Under the pieces are notes generated by a model. That model saw only the letters and a list, made by a program, of their open reading frames with translations. It did no database searches and was not told the origin of the DNA. From assembly GCA_964250755.1 (NCBI GenBank), contig CAXUHB010000008.1:1-64000 (forward strand): 64,000 nucleotides of DNA. Reading direction: 5' to 3'. The position numbers and the translations under genes were made by a program. Positions 26,622 to 34,671 of this stretch are shown piece by piece (the first letter of the stretch is position 1; each line of letters opens with the position of its first letter). The DNA is from DASWOJ01 sp964250755. Lineage in GTDB: Bacteria; Pseudomonadota; Alphaproteobacteria; Acetobacterales; Acetobacteraceae.

Positions 26622-27674
26622 ATGCCGCATCCCGAAACCTGGCTGAAGGTCCTCCCGGACGGCCTGTACTGCGAACCCGGCGGCTTCCACATAGACCCCG
26701 TCCGTCCCGTTCCCCGGGCCATCATCACCCATGCCCACTCCGACCATGCCCGCCCTGGCCATGGTGCGGTCCTCGCCAGCCCTGAGACCCTCGCCCTCAT
26801 GGATGTCCGCATGGGCCAGGGCAGGGCAGGGGCCGAACAGCAAGCCCTTGAGTATGGCCGACCCATAATCCTGGATGGTGTCCGCGTCTGGATGGAACCC
26901 GCTGGCCACGTCCTTGGCAGCGCTCAGGTGGCAATGGAATGGCGCGGCACCCGCGCCGTCGTCAGCGGCGACTACAAGCGCCAGCCCGACCCGACTTGCC
27001 GTCCTTTCGAACCCATCCCCTGCGACGTGTTCGTGACCGAAGCCACCTTCGCCCTCCCGGTCTTCCGCCATCCCCCGGCAGCGCACGAAGTCGCCAAGCT
27101 CCTGGACAGCGTCGCCTTGTTCCCGGACCGCACCCACGTTATCGGCGCCTACGCCTTGGGCAAGGCCCAGCGCCTGATCGCCCTGTTGCGCCAGGCCGGC
27201 TGGGACCAGCCCATCTACCTGCACGGCGCACAGATCCCGCTGTGCCAGGCTTACGGACGCATGGGCATCCCCCTCGGCGACCTCCGCCCCGCCACCGCCA
27301 AGTCGAAAGCCGATAAGGACCAGCTCCGCGGTGCCATCGTCATTGCCCCGCCCGGCGCCATCACCGGCCCCTGGGCACGCCGCATGGCCGATCCCGTGGT
27401 GTGCAACGCTTCCGGCTGGATGCAGGTCCGCCAGCGCGCCCGCAGCAAGGGCGTCGAACTTCCCCTGGTCATCAGCGATCACAGCGACTGGGACGAGCTG
27501 AACGCCACCCTGGACGAGGTGGCCGCCCCGGAGGTCTGGGTCACGCACGGCCGCGAGGAAGCCTTGATCCACGAGGCCGCCAAACGCGGCATTCGCGGCC
27601 GCGCTCTGCGCCTCGTCGGCTATGGCGACGACGACGAAGACGCCACCCCCGACCCGGCTCTACCCCCCTCGTGA
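26622..27674 (+). CDS. ligase-associated DNA exonuclease (metallo-beta-lactamase/beta-CASP)
   Basis: A 350-aa metallo-beta-lactamase-fold nuclease, the partner type found next to bacterial ATP-dependent DNA ligases. The zinc-binding HAHSDH motif is at 37-42, followed by PAGHVLGSAQ at about 90 and SGDYKRQPDP at about 112. The C-terminal VISDHSDWDEL and WVTHGREEALI segments are beta-CASP hallmarks. It is probably an end-processing nuclease in DNA repair. It is followed by the ligase gene after an 88-bp gap that holds a small palindrome. The ligase-associated helicase and the metallophosphoesterase that often complete this group are absent here. Confidence 0.9.
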   Translation: MPHPETWLKVLPDGLYCEPGGFHIDPVRPVPRAIITHAHSDHARPGHGAVLASPETLALMDVRMGQGRAGAEQQALEYGRPIILDGVRVWMEPAGHVLGSAQVAMEWRGTRAVVSGDYKRQPDPTCRPFEPIPCDVFVTEATFALPVFRHPPAAHEVAKLLDSVALFPDRTHVIGAYALGKAQRLIALLRQAGWDQPIYLHGAQIPLCQAYGRMGIPLGDLRPATAKSKADKDQLRGAIVIAPPGAITGPWARRMADPVVCNASGWMQVRQRARSKGVELPLVISDHSDWDELNATLDEVAAPEVWVTHGREEALIHEAAKRGIRGRALRLVGYGDDDEDATPDPALPPS

Positions 27675-27698
27675 GCGCACCTGTTCAAACAGGCTGCA

Positions 27699-27731
27699 CC
27701 AGTCCCCTTTATCTCCGGGAGAGGGGACTGG
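27699..27731. repeat. palindrome of the GGGAGAGGG family between exonuclease and ligase
   Basis: Arms CCAGTCCCCT and AGGGGACTGG are perfect inverted repeats around a 13-nt loop containing TCTCCGGGAG. It lies in the intergenic gap, 32 bp before the ligase ATG, and would form a hairpin in the mRNA. Confidence 0.65.
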
Positions 27732-27762
27732 TGAGGAAAACCGTCAGCACCGCCCCTACCCC

Positions 27763-29409
27763 ATGATCGCCTTCGCCGAACTCCTGGAACGTCTGGTCTT
27801 CACCCCAGGCCGCCTGGCCAAGATCGCGCTCCTGCGCCGCTACTTCGCGACCCAGCCTGATCCCGACCGCGGCTTCGGCCTTGCCGCCCTCACCGGCGAA
27901 CTCGCCTTCGACGCTGCCAAGCCCCTCCTGATCCGCACCCTCGCCGAGGAACGGACCGATCCCGTCCTGCTCGCCATGTCGCACGACTATGTCGGCGACC
28001 TCGCGGAGACCGTCGCCCTCATCTGGCCCGCTGCCCGCACCAACGCCGCTCCACCGACAATGACGGAGGTCGTCCAGGCCCTTCTGACCACCCCCAAGGC
28101 GGACCTCCCCCGCCTCCTGGCCGGCTGGCTCGACGCCTCCGACGCGTCCGTCCGCTACGCCCTGCTCAAGCTCATCACCGGCTCGCTGCGCGTCGGCGCA
28201 TCCGCTCGGCTCGCCAAGACCGCCCTCGCCGAACTTGCCGCCCACCCTGTCGAGCCCGACCAAATCGAGGAGATCTGGCACGGCCTCGCCCCGCCCTACG
28301 CCGGGCTATTCGCCTGGCTGGAAGGCCGTGGCGACAAGCCCGACCCGGCAGGCGCCCCCGTCTTCCGCCCCCCCATGCTGGCCCATCCGCTCGAAGCCCC
28401 CGACCTAGCCACCCTCGACCCCGCAGCCTACCGCGCCGAATGGAAGTGGGACGGCATCCGCGTCCAACTGGTCGCCACCGCCGACGGCAGCCGCGTCTAC
28501 TCCCGCGGCGCCGACGACATCAGCGGCGCCTTCCCCGAAATCCTCGACGCCATGACCTTCAAGGGCGTCCTCGACGGCGAGCTGATGGTCGTCCGCGATG
28601 GCGAGGTCGCCCCCTTTGCCGACCTGCAGCAGCGCCTCAACCGCAAGTCGCCCGGCCCCAAGATGCTGCACGGCTTCCCCGTCTGGGTCCGCCTCTACGA
28701 CCTGCTCTTCGACGGCGTGACCGACCTGCGCACGCTGCCCTTCGATGAGCGCCGCGCCCGGCTGGAAACCTGGTTCGACCTGCACCGGCCCGCCCGCATG
28801 GACCTCTCCCCCATGATCCCGTTCCGTACGGTGGAGGAACTCTCCGTCATCCGCAATGGCACCCGGGCGGCCAGCATCGAGGGCCTGATGCTCAAGCGCG
28901 CCGACAGCGCCTACGTGCCCGGACGCCCCAAGGGCCAATGGTGGAAGTGGAAGCGCAACCCTCTGACCATTGATGCCGTCGTCATGTATGCCCAGCGCGG
29001 CCACGGCAAGCGCAGCAGCTACTACTCCGACTACACGTTTGGGCTCTGGCGCGACGACGGCGAGTTGGTCCCCGTCGGCAAGGCCTATTCCGGCTTTACC
29101 GACGCCGAGCTGGTTCAGATGGACCGCTGGATACGCAACCATACCGTCCACCGCTTCGGCCCGGTGCGCGAAGTCGAGCGCGGCCTGGTCCTGGAGATCG
29201 CCTTCGATGCCGCCCAGCTCAGCAATCGCCACAAGAGCGGCGTCGCCCTCCGCTTCCCCCGCGTCGCCCGCCTCCGCCCCGACAAGCCGCCTGAGGAAGC
29301 CGATCGCCTGGAAACCTTGATGCGCATGATCGAAGTCAGAGAAGGAGCCGCGGATGCTGCTTCCTCTCCCTATGGGGTCAAACCGCGAAGCGGTTTACGG
29401 TCGGGGTGA
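27763..29409 (+). CDS. ATP-dependent DNA ligase (cisplatin damage response type)
   Basis: A 548-aa bacterial ATP-dependent ligase of the group linked to the exonuclease upstream. The N-terminal DNA-binding domain spans about residues 1-200. The adenylation motif I EWKWDGIR has nucleophile Lys228. Motifs DGELMV, EGLMLKRADS and WWKWKR (motif V) follow, then the OB domain with a VLEIAFDAAQLSNRHKSG segment to about 525. The last 20 or so residues (after MIEVREGAAD) are encoded by a degenerate copy of the dispersed repeat and are not part of the normal fold. The family is implicated in repair rather than replication; the usual NAD-dependent LigA must be elsewhere. Confidence 0.93.
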   Translation: MIAFAELLERLVFTPGRLAKIALLRRYFATQPDPDRGFGLAALTGELAFDAAKPLLIRTLAEERTDPVLLAMSHDYVGDLAETVALIWPAARTNAAPPTMTEVVQALLTTPKADLPRLLAGWLDASDASVRYALLKLITGSLRVGASARLAKTALAELAAHPVEPDQIEEIWHGLAPPYAGLFAWLEGRGDKPDPAGAPVFRPPMLAHPLEAPDLATLDPAAYRAEWKWDGIRVQLVATADGSRVYSRGADDISGAFPEILDAMTFKGVLDGELMVVRDGEVAPFADLQQRLNRKSPGPKMLHGFPVWVRLYDLLFDGVTDLRTLPFDERRARLETWFDLHRPARMDLSPMIPFRTVEELSVIRNGTRAASIEGLMLKRADSAYVPGRPKGQWWKWKRNPLTIDAVVMYAQRGHGKRSSYYSDYTFGLWRDDGELVPVGKAYSGFTDAELVQMDRWIRNHTVHRFGPVREVERGLVLEIAFDAAQLSNRHKSGVALRFPRVARLRPDKPPEEADRLETLMRMIEVREGAADAASSPYGVKPRSGLRSG

Positions 29410-29440
29410 AGGGGTCTTGGCTGCGGCGTGCCGCACCGGC
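29358..29440. repeat. degenerate repeat copy running into the ligase 3' end
   Basis: The segment holds TTCCTCTCCCTATGGGGT, a small palindrome AAACCGC-GAA-GCGGTTT, and GGGGTCTTGGCTGCGG, which resembles the interior of the element at 55901. It supplies the last codons and the stop of the ligase gene, so insertion probably replaced the original C-terminus. Confidence 0.45.
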
Positions 29441-29588
29441 CATGCTCCAGGCAAGCTGCCAAGCCAACACAGCCAACACCCGCCAGGTATTGAAGCCACC
29501 TCCGCCCAGGACCCGCGCTCCAGATCTGTCATTTGACTCACCACCACGCCGTGCATCACGACTTCCCGCAGCAGCACGGCAAGGTCCC

Positions 29589-29924
29589 ATGCCCGAAACC
29601 ATCCACATCGGCCCGCTCGTCCTCCACTTCCTCCGCGACAAGCATGACACCCACGGCAGCCTGGACATGTTCGAGATGCTGGTCCCCCCGGACGGCCAGA
29701 TGCCCGTCGCCCATTACCACCGCGACTGGGACGAAACTGCCTACGGCCTCGAAGGCACCGTGACCTTCATTGTGGACGGCACCCCCCACCCCATTGGGCC
29801 GGGCGACATCCTGTTCATCCCCCGCGGCGTCGTCCACGGCTTTGATAACCGCAGCGGCGTCCCGGCCCGCTGCCTGGGCGTCCTGACCCCCGGCGTCCTC
29901 GGTCCCGAGCCGGCGCATCCGTAA
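29589..29924 (+). CDS. cupin domain protein
   Basis: A 111-aa single-domain cupin. The two cupin motifs are visible: HYHRDWDETAYGLEGTVTF (motif 1, with metal-binding His-His-Glu) at about 43-61, and PRGVVHGFDN (motif 2, with the last His) at about 80-89. A GDILFIPRG turn joins them. It is probably a small metal-binding enzyme or sensor; the substrate is unknown. It has no operon partner: the ligase stops 180 bp upstream and the downstream genes run the other way. Confidence 0.82.
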   Translation: MPETIHIGPLVLHFLRDKHDTHGSLDMFEMLVPPDGQMPVAHYHRDWDETAYGLEGTVTFIVDGTPHPIGPGDILFIPRGVVHGFDNRSGVPARCLGVLTPGVLGPEPAHP

Positions 29925-30079
29925 AAGTCTACGGCATCCACACCATCGAGCCGATAGGGCTGCCTGCCCCTGAATCGCCGGGGCGAGGAGAGCGGCACGC
30001 AATGACGAGGGGCTTGGGAAGGACCAGCACGGCGCCAAACCGGTGCCCACGGGGCAGAGCCGCAGGCGGGCCGCGGCTC

Positions 30080-30421
30080 CTACCGCGGCGGCAGCATCAG
30101 CTCCGTCGCCCGCCCGCCCTCTATCACGTGCATTTGCAGCACTGCATCCACGTCGGCTGTGCTGCCAAGGCGATACCAGACGCCTTCGGGGTAAATCACC
30201 AGGCATGGCCCCAACTCGCACCGGTCCAGGCACCCCGCGCTGTTCACCCGGAGGTTGGGAATGCCCAGTTCCTTGGCGCGCGCCTTCATGTAGTCCCGCA
30301 GCCCCTCGGCCCCGCCCGCAGCGCACGACCCGCGCCGGTGGCCGTCCGGGCGGCGGTTGGTGCAGACGAACAGGTGTGCGTCGAAGTAGGGCGGTGGATC
30401 GGATGGCAGCGGCATGCCCAT
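30080..30421 (-). CDS. thioredoxin-like [2Fe-2S] ferredoxin
   Basis: A 113-aa protein of the thioredoxin-fold ferredoxin family (related to NuoE and to the Azotobacter Shethna protein). The cluster ligands are Cys20 (FVCTN), Cys33 (RGSCA), Cys64 and Cys68 (GCLDRCELGPC). It is an electron carrier of unknown partner. It ends the minus-strand carotenoid operon, 9 bp after the DUF2141 gene. It could supply electrons to the carotenoid oxygenase CrtP, but this is inference from position only. Confidence 0.88.
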   Translation of the reverse strand: MGMPLPSDPPPYFDAHLFVCTNRRPDGHRRGSCAAGGAEGLRDYMKARAKELGIPNLRVNSAGCLDRCELGPCLVIYPEGVWYRLGSTADVDAVLQMHVIEGGRATELMLPPR

Positions 30422-30430
30422 GACATGATC

Positions 30431-30814
30431 CTAGAAGTAGCGGAGCGTGAGGCGGATACGTCCGCCCCCTGCGCCGAGCTGGAAGGCCGCGTCCTCATAG
30501 GTGGGCGGCCCGAAGCGGAAGGGGGCGTCGCGGCTGAAGCCGACGCCCTCGGTCGGACGGCCGAACAGGCCGCGGTCAATCTTGCCGTTGTCGTTCTCGT
30601 CCTGGTAGGCCTGCACCGCCCAGGTGCCCGGCGGCACCGCAACCCGCACGGTCGTCTCGCCCGCTCGGGACGGGGCCTCGGCGTTGTAGCGGCAGGACTC
30701 CTTCAAGAAGTCCTCCCTTGCGCAGACGGCGACCCGGACGTGGCCGTTGTTGTTGCGTACGTTGGCCACCACGATCTCCAGCGTCACGGCGCCCGCGGCG
30801 GTGGGCAGCATCAT
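30431..30814 (-). CDS. DUF2141 secreted protein
   Basis: A DUF2141 protein of 127 aa from the ATG that overlaps the glycosyltransferase stop (ATGA). Conserved features are the NVRNNNGHVRVAVC start of the domain, the Cys pair (VCARE..ESC), GTWAVQAYQDENDNGKIDRGLFGRPTEG in pieces, and a final beta strand. The protein is expected to be exported. From the coupled ATG the signal is very short, while an upstream ATG at 30883 would give a normal signal peptide but a longer overlap with the neighbour. Function is unknown. DUF2141 genes recur beside carotenoid genes, so a role in pigment placement is possible. Confidence 0.8.
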   Translation of the reverse strand: MMLPTAAGAVTLEIVVANVRNNNGHVRVAVCAREDFLKESCRYNAEAPSRAGETTVRVAVPPGTWAVQAYQDENDNGKIDRGLFGRPTEGVGFSRDAPFRFGPPTYEDAAFQLGAGGGRIRLTLRYF

Positions 30815-31902
30815 TGCGCCGTATAGGCACGCCCGCGCCAGGTGGCGGGCCGCCCACGCAGCGCCCGCACGAGCGCCGACCATTGCACGAACAGCACCGC
30901 CAGCACGCCCAGCGGGTGCAGCAAGGCGGCCAGCCACGGCTGGCGGAACCGCGCCGCCAGCGTCAGCCGCAGGCCGGATGACGCCGCCAGCGCCAGGGCC
31001 GCGGGAATGCTTGGCGACACCAGCATCAGCACCGCAGGCAGCACCTGGCCTCCGAACAGGATGCAGGTCCAAACCGGCAGCGCCGCCGCCTTCGCCATGC
31101 CCTCCGTCGCGTTCTTGCATAGGCCCTCCCAGACTTGCGCCGCGTTGGCATACATACGGCAGGTGGCGAACGGGGTCGCGTCGAACAGCCCGGTCATCAG
31201 CCCGGCCCGGCGAAACGCCCGCGGCAGCATCAGCCCGTCATGCAGGGACGCCTTGATCGCCGCGTGACCGCCGGCACGCACGTAGGCGTCCCGCCGGGCG
31301 ATGAACAACTGTCCGCACCCGGCGCCCAGGCCAGGCGATCCCGACCGCAGCATCGCAGCCATCGGCAGGAAGCCCAGCAGCAGAAAGTGGATCAGCGGCA
31401 GCAGCAACTGCTCGGACCAAGTGACCGTGACTTGCCGGGGGAAGCCGCTGGCCAGTCCCACTGGATGCCGGGCCATGTAGCCGGACATGCGGGACAGCGC
31501 GTCGGGCGCCAGGCGCACGTCGGCGTCCACGAACACCATCAGGTCGTGCTGGGCCAGAGCGCCCAGGGCGCTGCAGGCATGCTGCTTGCCCGACCAGCCC
31601 GGCGGCAGCGGCGGCGCCGACGCGACGCGCAGGCGCGGGTCGGCGATGGCGCGCAGGATGTCCGGCGTGCGGTCTGTGGAGGCGTCGTCCAGCACGATCA
31701 ACTCGACCTCGACGCCGGTGCTGGCCAGCACGGCGGCGCATGCCTCGCCGATGTTGGCCTCTTCGTTGCGGGCGGGGATGAGCACGGACACGGCGGGGCG
31801 GCCCTGAGCAGGCGCCGGCACGCGGTAGAGAGTCAGGTTCCAAAGGCCGAGCAGGAGCGGACCAACGGCCAGGAACAGGGCGATCCAGGCGAGAGTGGTC
31901 AT
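30811..31902 (-). CDS. crtQ: family 2 glycosyltransferase, CrtQ-like (carotenoid locus)
   Basis: A 363-aa membrane-bound GT-A glycosyltransferase. There is a hydrophobic segment at 4-24. The GT2 core runs from VSVLIPARNEEANIGE (about 40) through DDASTDRT and the metal-binding VDADV (about 127). C-terminal membrane segments lie at about 275-345. WSGKQHAC, the ATCRMY segment and the terminal WRGRAYT match staphylococcal CrtQ, which glucosylates diaponeurosporenoic acid. It is therefore expected to attach a sugar to the carotenoic acid made by CrtP and the aldehyde dehydrogenase. A fold-back element separates it from the acyltransferase upstream. Confidence 0.85.
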   Translation of the reverse strand: MTTLAWIALFLAVGPLLLGLWNLTLYRVPAPAQGRPAVSVLIPARNEEANIGEACAAVLASTGVEVELIVLDDASTDRTPDILRAIADPRLRVASAPPLPPGWSGKQHACSALGALAQHDLMVFVDADVRLAPDALSRMSGYMARHPVGLASGFPRQVTVTWSEQLLLPLIHFLLLGFLPMAAMLRSGSPGLGAGCGQLFIARRDAYVRAGGHAAIKASLHDGLMLPRAFRRAGLMTGLFDATPFATCRMYANAAQVWEGLCKNATEGMAKAAALPVWTCILFGGQVLPAVLMLVSPSIPAALALAASSGLRLTLAARFRQPWLAALLHPLGVLAVLFVQWSALVRALRGRPATWRGRAYTAQ

Positions 31903-31913
31903 GCGGGTGCTGT

Positions 31914-32060
31914 CCTGCTCCCTCTCCCTCCGGGAGAGGGTTCGGGTGAGGGAAAGACCGCACGGACCAGCATCGGTCGTGGGAGAGTTCTTCCAATACG
32001 CGGCAGCGTGCCTGTGGCCTTACTCACCCCACCCCATTTCCAGAGGGAGAGGGAGCAGGA
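31914..32060. repeat. 147-bp fold-back element between crtQ and the acyltransferase gene
   Basis: The left arm begins CCTGCTCCCTCTCCCTC and the right arm is its inverse, GAGGGAGAGGGAGCAGG. About 18 bp pair perfectly and the pairing continues with mismatches through GGGAGAGGG. The central part is about 70 bp long and unrelated in sequence between copies. The element fills almost the whole gap between two co-oriented genes. Similar elements lie at 34507-34661 and 55901-56055. Confidence 0.8.
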
Positions 32061-32071
32061 AGCACGCACTC

Positions 32072-32908
32072 TCACTCCCGCTCCTCGTGCCGCGGGTCGA
32101 AACGCTGTCCGGTGGCCCATGCGCGCCCGCGGCGCCACAGGTCGTAGATGCCGCCCACGCCGGCCCGGCCGCGCAGCAACGGCTGGAATAGGGCAGGGTC
32201 CCGTTGCAGGGATTCGGCCGTCAGCGCGTCCATCGTCCGGGTCAGCTCCATCTCCAGCCGAGCTGTCCATTCAGCCACGGTGCCGTTGCCGGTTTCGATG
32301 GGTGGGCCGAAGCGCACCAGCGCTTCAGGCTTGCTCTCGTTCCAAAAAGTGTATTCGACGGCCAGCGGCAGGATGACGGCGCCGGGAACGCGCCGGGCCA
32401 GATGAGCGATGCCGGGCCGCAACTGAATGGGCCGGCGGCGCGGGTCGGTGAACTCGCCCTCCGCGGTGATCCATAGGATGCTTGTGGGATCTGACAGCAC
32501 GCGCAAGCTGGTGGACAGGAACCGCGCCGCCCCACGCGGGCTGTCGAGCGCGATGCCGAACACGCCCATGCGCTCAAACAGGCCGTACTTGCCCAAGGCC
32601 TTGGCGTCCATCGGCCCGTAGCCGCGGCGGCCGGGGAACAGCAGGGTGCAGAGCAGGATGTAGAGCGCCGGGTCCCACCAGGATGGGTGGTTGCTGTAGA
32701 TAATGACGGGCCGCCCGGCTATGTCCGCCGGATGGCCGGTGCCGGACACCCGGACCGCGTGGAACCGCAGGTAGAAGTACCAGCGCAGATACCAGCCGAA
32801 TGCCCAGAACATCCGGTCCGACCGGGCGGCGAGCGGGTCGGCCTCTGCCACGGCAACGGGGTGGCGGGTGCGCGGCACGGCACCCGCCGGCTGGCCGATG
32901 TCAGGCAC
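32072..32908 (-). CDS. 1-acyl-glycerol-phosphate-acyltransferase-like (LPLAT) acyltransferase
   Basis: An acyltransferase of the PlsC/LPLAT superfamily, 278 aa from a GTG overlapping the crtP stop by 8 bp. The catalytic H-x4-D motif is NHPSWWDP, the second conserved block is around EGEFTDPRRRPIQLRPGIAHLA in pieces, and the AVILPLAVEY-type strand follows. It is predicted to be membrane-associated (hydrophobic FWAFGWYLRWYFYLRF near residue 40). It takes the place of CrtO of the staphyloxanthin route, though CrtO is a different acyltransferase family. The inferred reaction is esterification of the sugar of the carotenoid glycoside with a fatty acid. The start is uncertain; an ATG at 32812 is the first in-frame ATG. 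Confidence 0.8.
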   Translation of the reverse strand: MPDIGQPAGAVPRTRHPVAVAEADPLAARSDRMFWAFGWYLRWYFYLRFHAVRVSGTGHPADIAGRPVIIYSNHPSWWDPALYILLCTLLFPGRRGYGPMDAKALGKYGLFERMGVFGIALDSPRGAARFLSTSLRVLSDPTSILWITAEGEFTDPRRRPIQLRPGIAHLARRVPGAVILPLAVEYTFWNESKPEALVRFGPPIETGNGTVAEWTARLEMELTRTMDALTAESLQRDPALFQPLLRGRAGVGGIYDLWRRGRAWATGQRFDPRHEERE

Positions 32909-34472
32909 TGACCGGGCTGGACGCCCCCACCCCAGCCCCGGACCCGGCGACATCCTGGTGCAGGCTGTCCGCGGCAATCCAGCCGGACATCAGTACCATC
33001 GGCATCCCCGGCCCGGGATGCGCGGCACCGCCGGCCATGTAAAGACCTTTCATGTCGCGCGACCGGTTGCCCGGCTTGAACGCGCCGTTGACTTTCCCGT
33101 GGCTGGCCAGGCCGTAGATGGCGCCGTTCAGCACGCGGTAACGCTCGTGGATGTCCTGCGGCGTCAGGTGGTGCTCAAACCTGATCCGCTCCTCAATGTC
33201 GCCCATCCCGGCGCAGCGCTTCAGCTTGTCAAGGATCACTTGGCGATACGGGCCGAACATCTTGGACCAGTCATGGTGCGGGCGCAGGAACGGCGTGTGA
33301 ACGAGGACATACAGCGCCTCTCCACCTGGCGGCGCCACGCCCGGCTCCGTGCCGGACGGGGCGGCGACGTAGCACGTCGGGTCCGGCGCCGGCTCGCCCT
33401 TGCCGTAGATCCAATTGAACTCCTCCTCCGGGTCCTTGCTGAACACGAAGTCGTGGTGCGCCAGATGGTCGTAGCGGCGGTCGAGGCCGAGATACAGCAC
33501 CACGCCGCTGCACGCCGGCTCCCGCTTCCAGCGCCGGCCAAAGCCGGCCTGGGCTTTGCCGCCGACCAGTTCCTTCATGGTGCGGACGGAGTCCATGTTG
33601 CTGACCACGGCGGACACGGCGACGGTCTCCCCACCCTCGGTCAGCACGCCGGACACGCGCCCGTTGCCTGGCCCGCCGTCGGACAGGATGCGGCTGATGC
33701 CGGTGCCGGGACGCAGGTCCACGCCCAGCTCGCCCGCTAGCCGCTCCAGCGCCAGCGGCACGGCGCGGGTGCCGCCCATCGGATACCAGACGCCCTTTTC
33801 GGTCTGCATGTGCGCGATGCTGCACAGCACGGCGGGGGACTGGTAGGGGGAGCTGCCGACATACTGCACGAAGTGGTCCAGCATCTGGCTGACCCGGCCG
33901 TCCGGTACGCGCTTCCTGATTTGCTGCGCAACGGAGGTGCCCATGCGGAGGCTGAGCACATCTTTCAGCGTCGCAAGGTTCATGCCCTTAAACTCGAGGG
34001 TGTCGGTGATGCCCTCCACCGACTTCCAGAAAAAGAACTTCTCGCTGACGCCGTGCAGCTTCTCGGACATGGCGATAAAGTCGCGGTAGCCCCCTTCGCT
34101 GCCCGGCGCGAACCTGGCAATGGCGTCTGCCATCGCCGGCACGTCCTCCTGTAGGTCGAGCACCGCTCCGTCGTCGAAGAAGCAGCGCCACTGCGGGTCC
34201 AGCCGGCGCAGGTCCAGGTAGTCGGACATCTGGCGCCCGGCCTCGGAGAACACGCGCTCCAGCACGCCGGGGACGGTCAGGATGGTCGGCCCCATGTCGA
34301 AGCGGTAGCCGTCCTGCTCCAGCAACGCGGCTTTGCCGCCCAGCCAGGGGTTCTTGTCGAACAGGATGACCTTGTGGCCGCGCGCGGCCAGGGTGCAGGC
34401 GGCGGCCAGGCCGCCCAGGCCGGCGCCGATGACGCCGATGGGAAGCTCGGGGCGGTGGGTGATGGCGTTCAT
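32901..34472 (-). CDS. crtP: CrtP-like C30 carotenoid oxygenase (diaponeurosporene/diapolycopene oxidase)
   Basis: A 523-aa FAD-dependent CrtI-family protein. The FAD-binding GAGLGGLAAA motif is at about 16-25. The match to staphylococcal CrtP, rather than to CrtN, is clear in several places: RQMSDYLDLRRL followed by QWRCFF (about 82-97), YVGSSPYQSPAVL, HMQTEKGVWY and the final GGAAHPGPGMPM. CrtP-type enzymes oxidise the terminal methyl of the C30 chain to an aldehyde. The product would feed the aldehyde dehydrogenase encoded divergently at 36355. The start is the ATG before NAITHRPELP; codons upstream of it are repeat sequence. Confidence 0.88.
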   Translation of the reverse strand: MNAITHRPELPIGVIGAGLGGLAAACTLAARGHKVILFDKNPWLGGKAALLEQDGYRFDMGPTILTVPGVLERVFSEAGRQMSDYLDLRRLDPQWRCFFDDGAVLDLQEDVPAMADAIARFAPGSEGGYRDFIAMSEKLHGVSEKFFFWKSVEGITDTLEFKGMNLATLKDVLSLRMGTSVAQQIRKRVPDGRVSQMLDHFVQYVGSSPYQSPAVLCSIAHMQTEKGVWYPMGGTRAVPLALERLAGELGVDLRPGTGISRILSDGGPGNGRVSGVLTEGGETVAVSAVVSNMDSVRTMKELVGGKAQAGFGRRWKREPACSGVVLYLGLDRRYDHLAHHDFVFSKDPEEEFNWIYGKGEPAPDPTCYVAAPSGTEPGVAPPGGEALYVLVHTPFLRPHHDWSKMFGPYRQVILDKLKRCAGMGDIEERIRFEHHLTPQDIHERYRVLNGAIYGLASHGKVNGAFKPGNRSRDMKGLYMAGGAAHPGPGMPMVLMSGWIAADSLHQDVAGSGAGVGASSPVSA

Positions 34473-34506
34473 GGGGCCTCGGCGATCAGTGGGTGCAGGG
34501 ACGGCG

Positions 34507-34661
34507 CCTGCTCCCCATCCCTCGGGGAGAGGGTCGGGGCGAGGGGGTGGCGGCTGCGGCGTGGGAAACCAACGGTGCCGGCGGCGCTTGGTCCGAGTTG
34601 GGCGAGGGCGTCTCCCGAAGACTTCCTCAATCCGGCCCTCTCCCGGAAGAAGAGGAAGCGG
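34507..34661. repeat. 155-bp degenerate fold-back element between crtN and crtP
   Basis: The left arm CCTGCTCCCCATCCCTCGG with GGAGAGGGTCGGGGCGAGG pairs imperfectly with the right arm, whose inverse reads CCGCTTCCTCTTCTTCCGG then GAGAGGGCCGG. The outer span equals that of the element at 55901-56055. It occupies nearly all of the gap between crtN and crtP. Confidence 0.7.
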
Positions 34662-34671
34662 AAGCCGCCCT

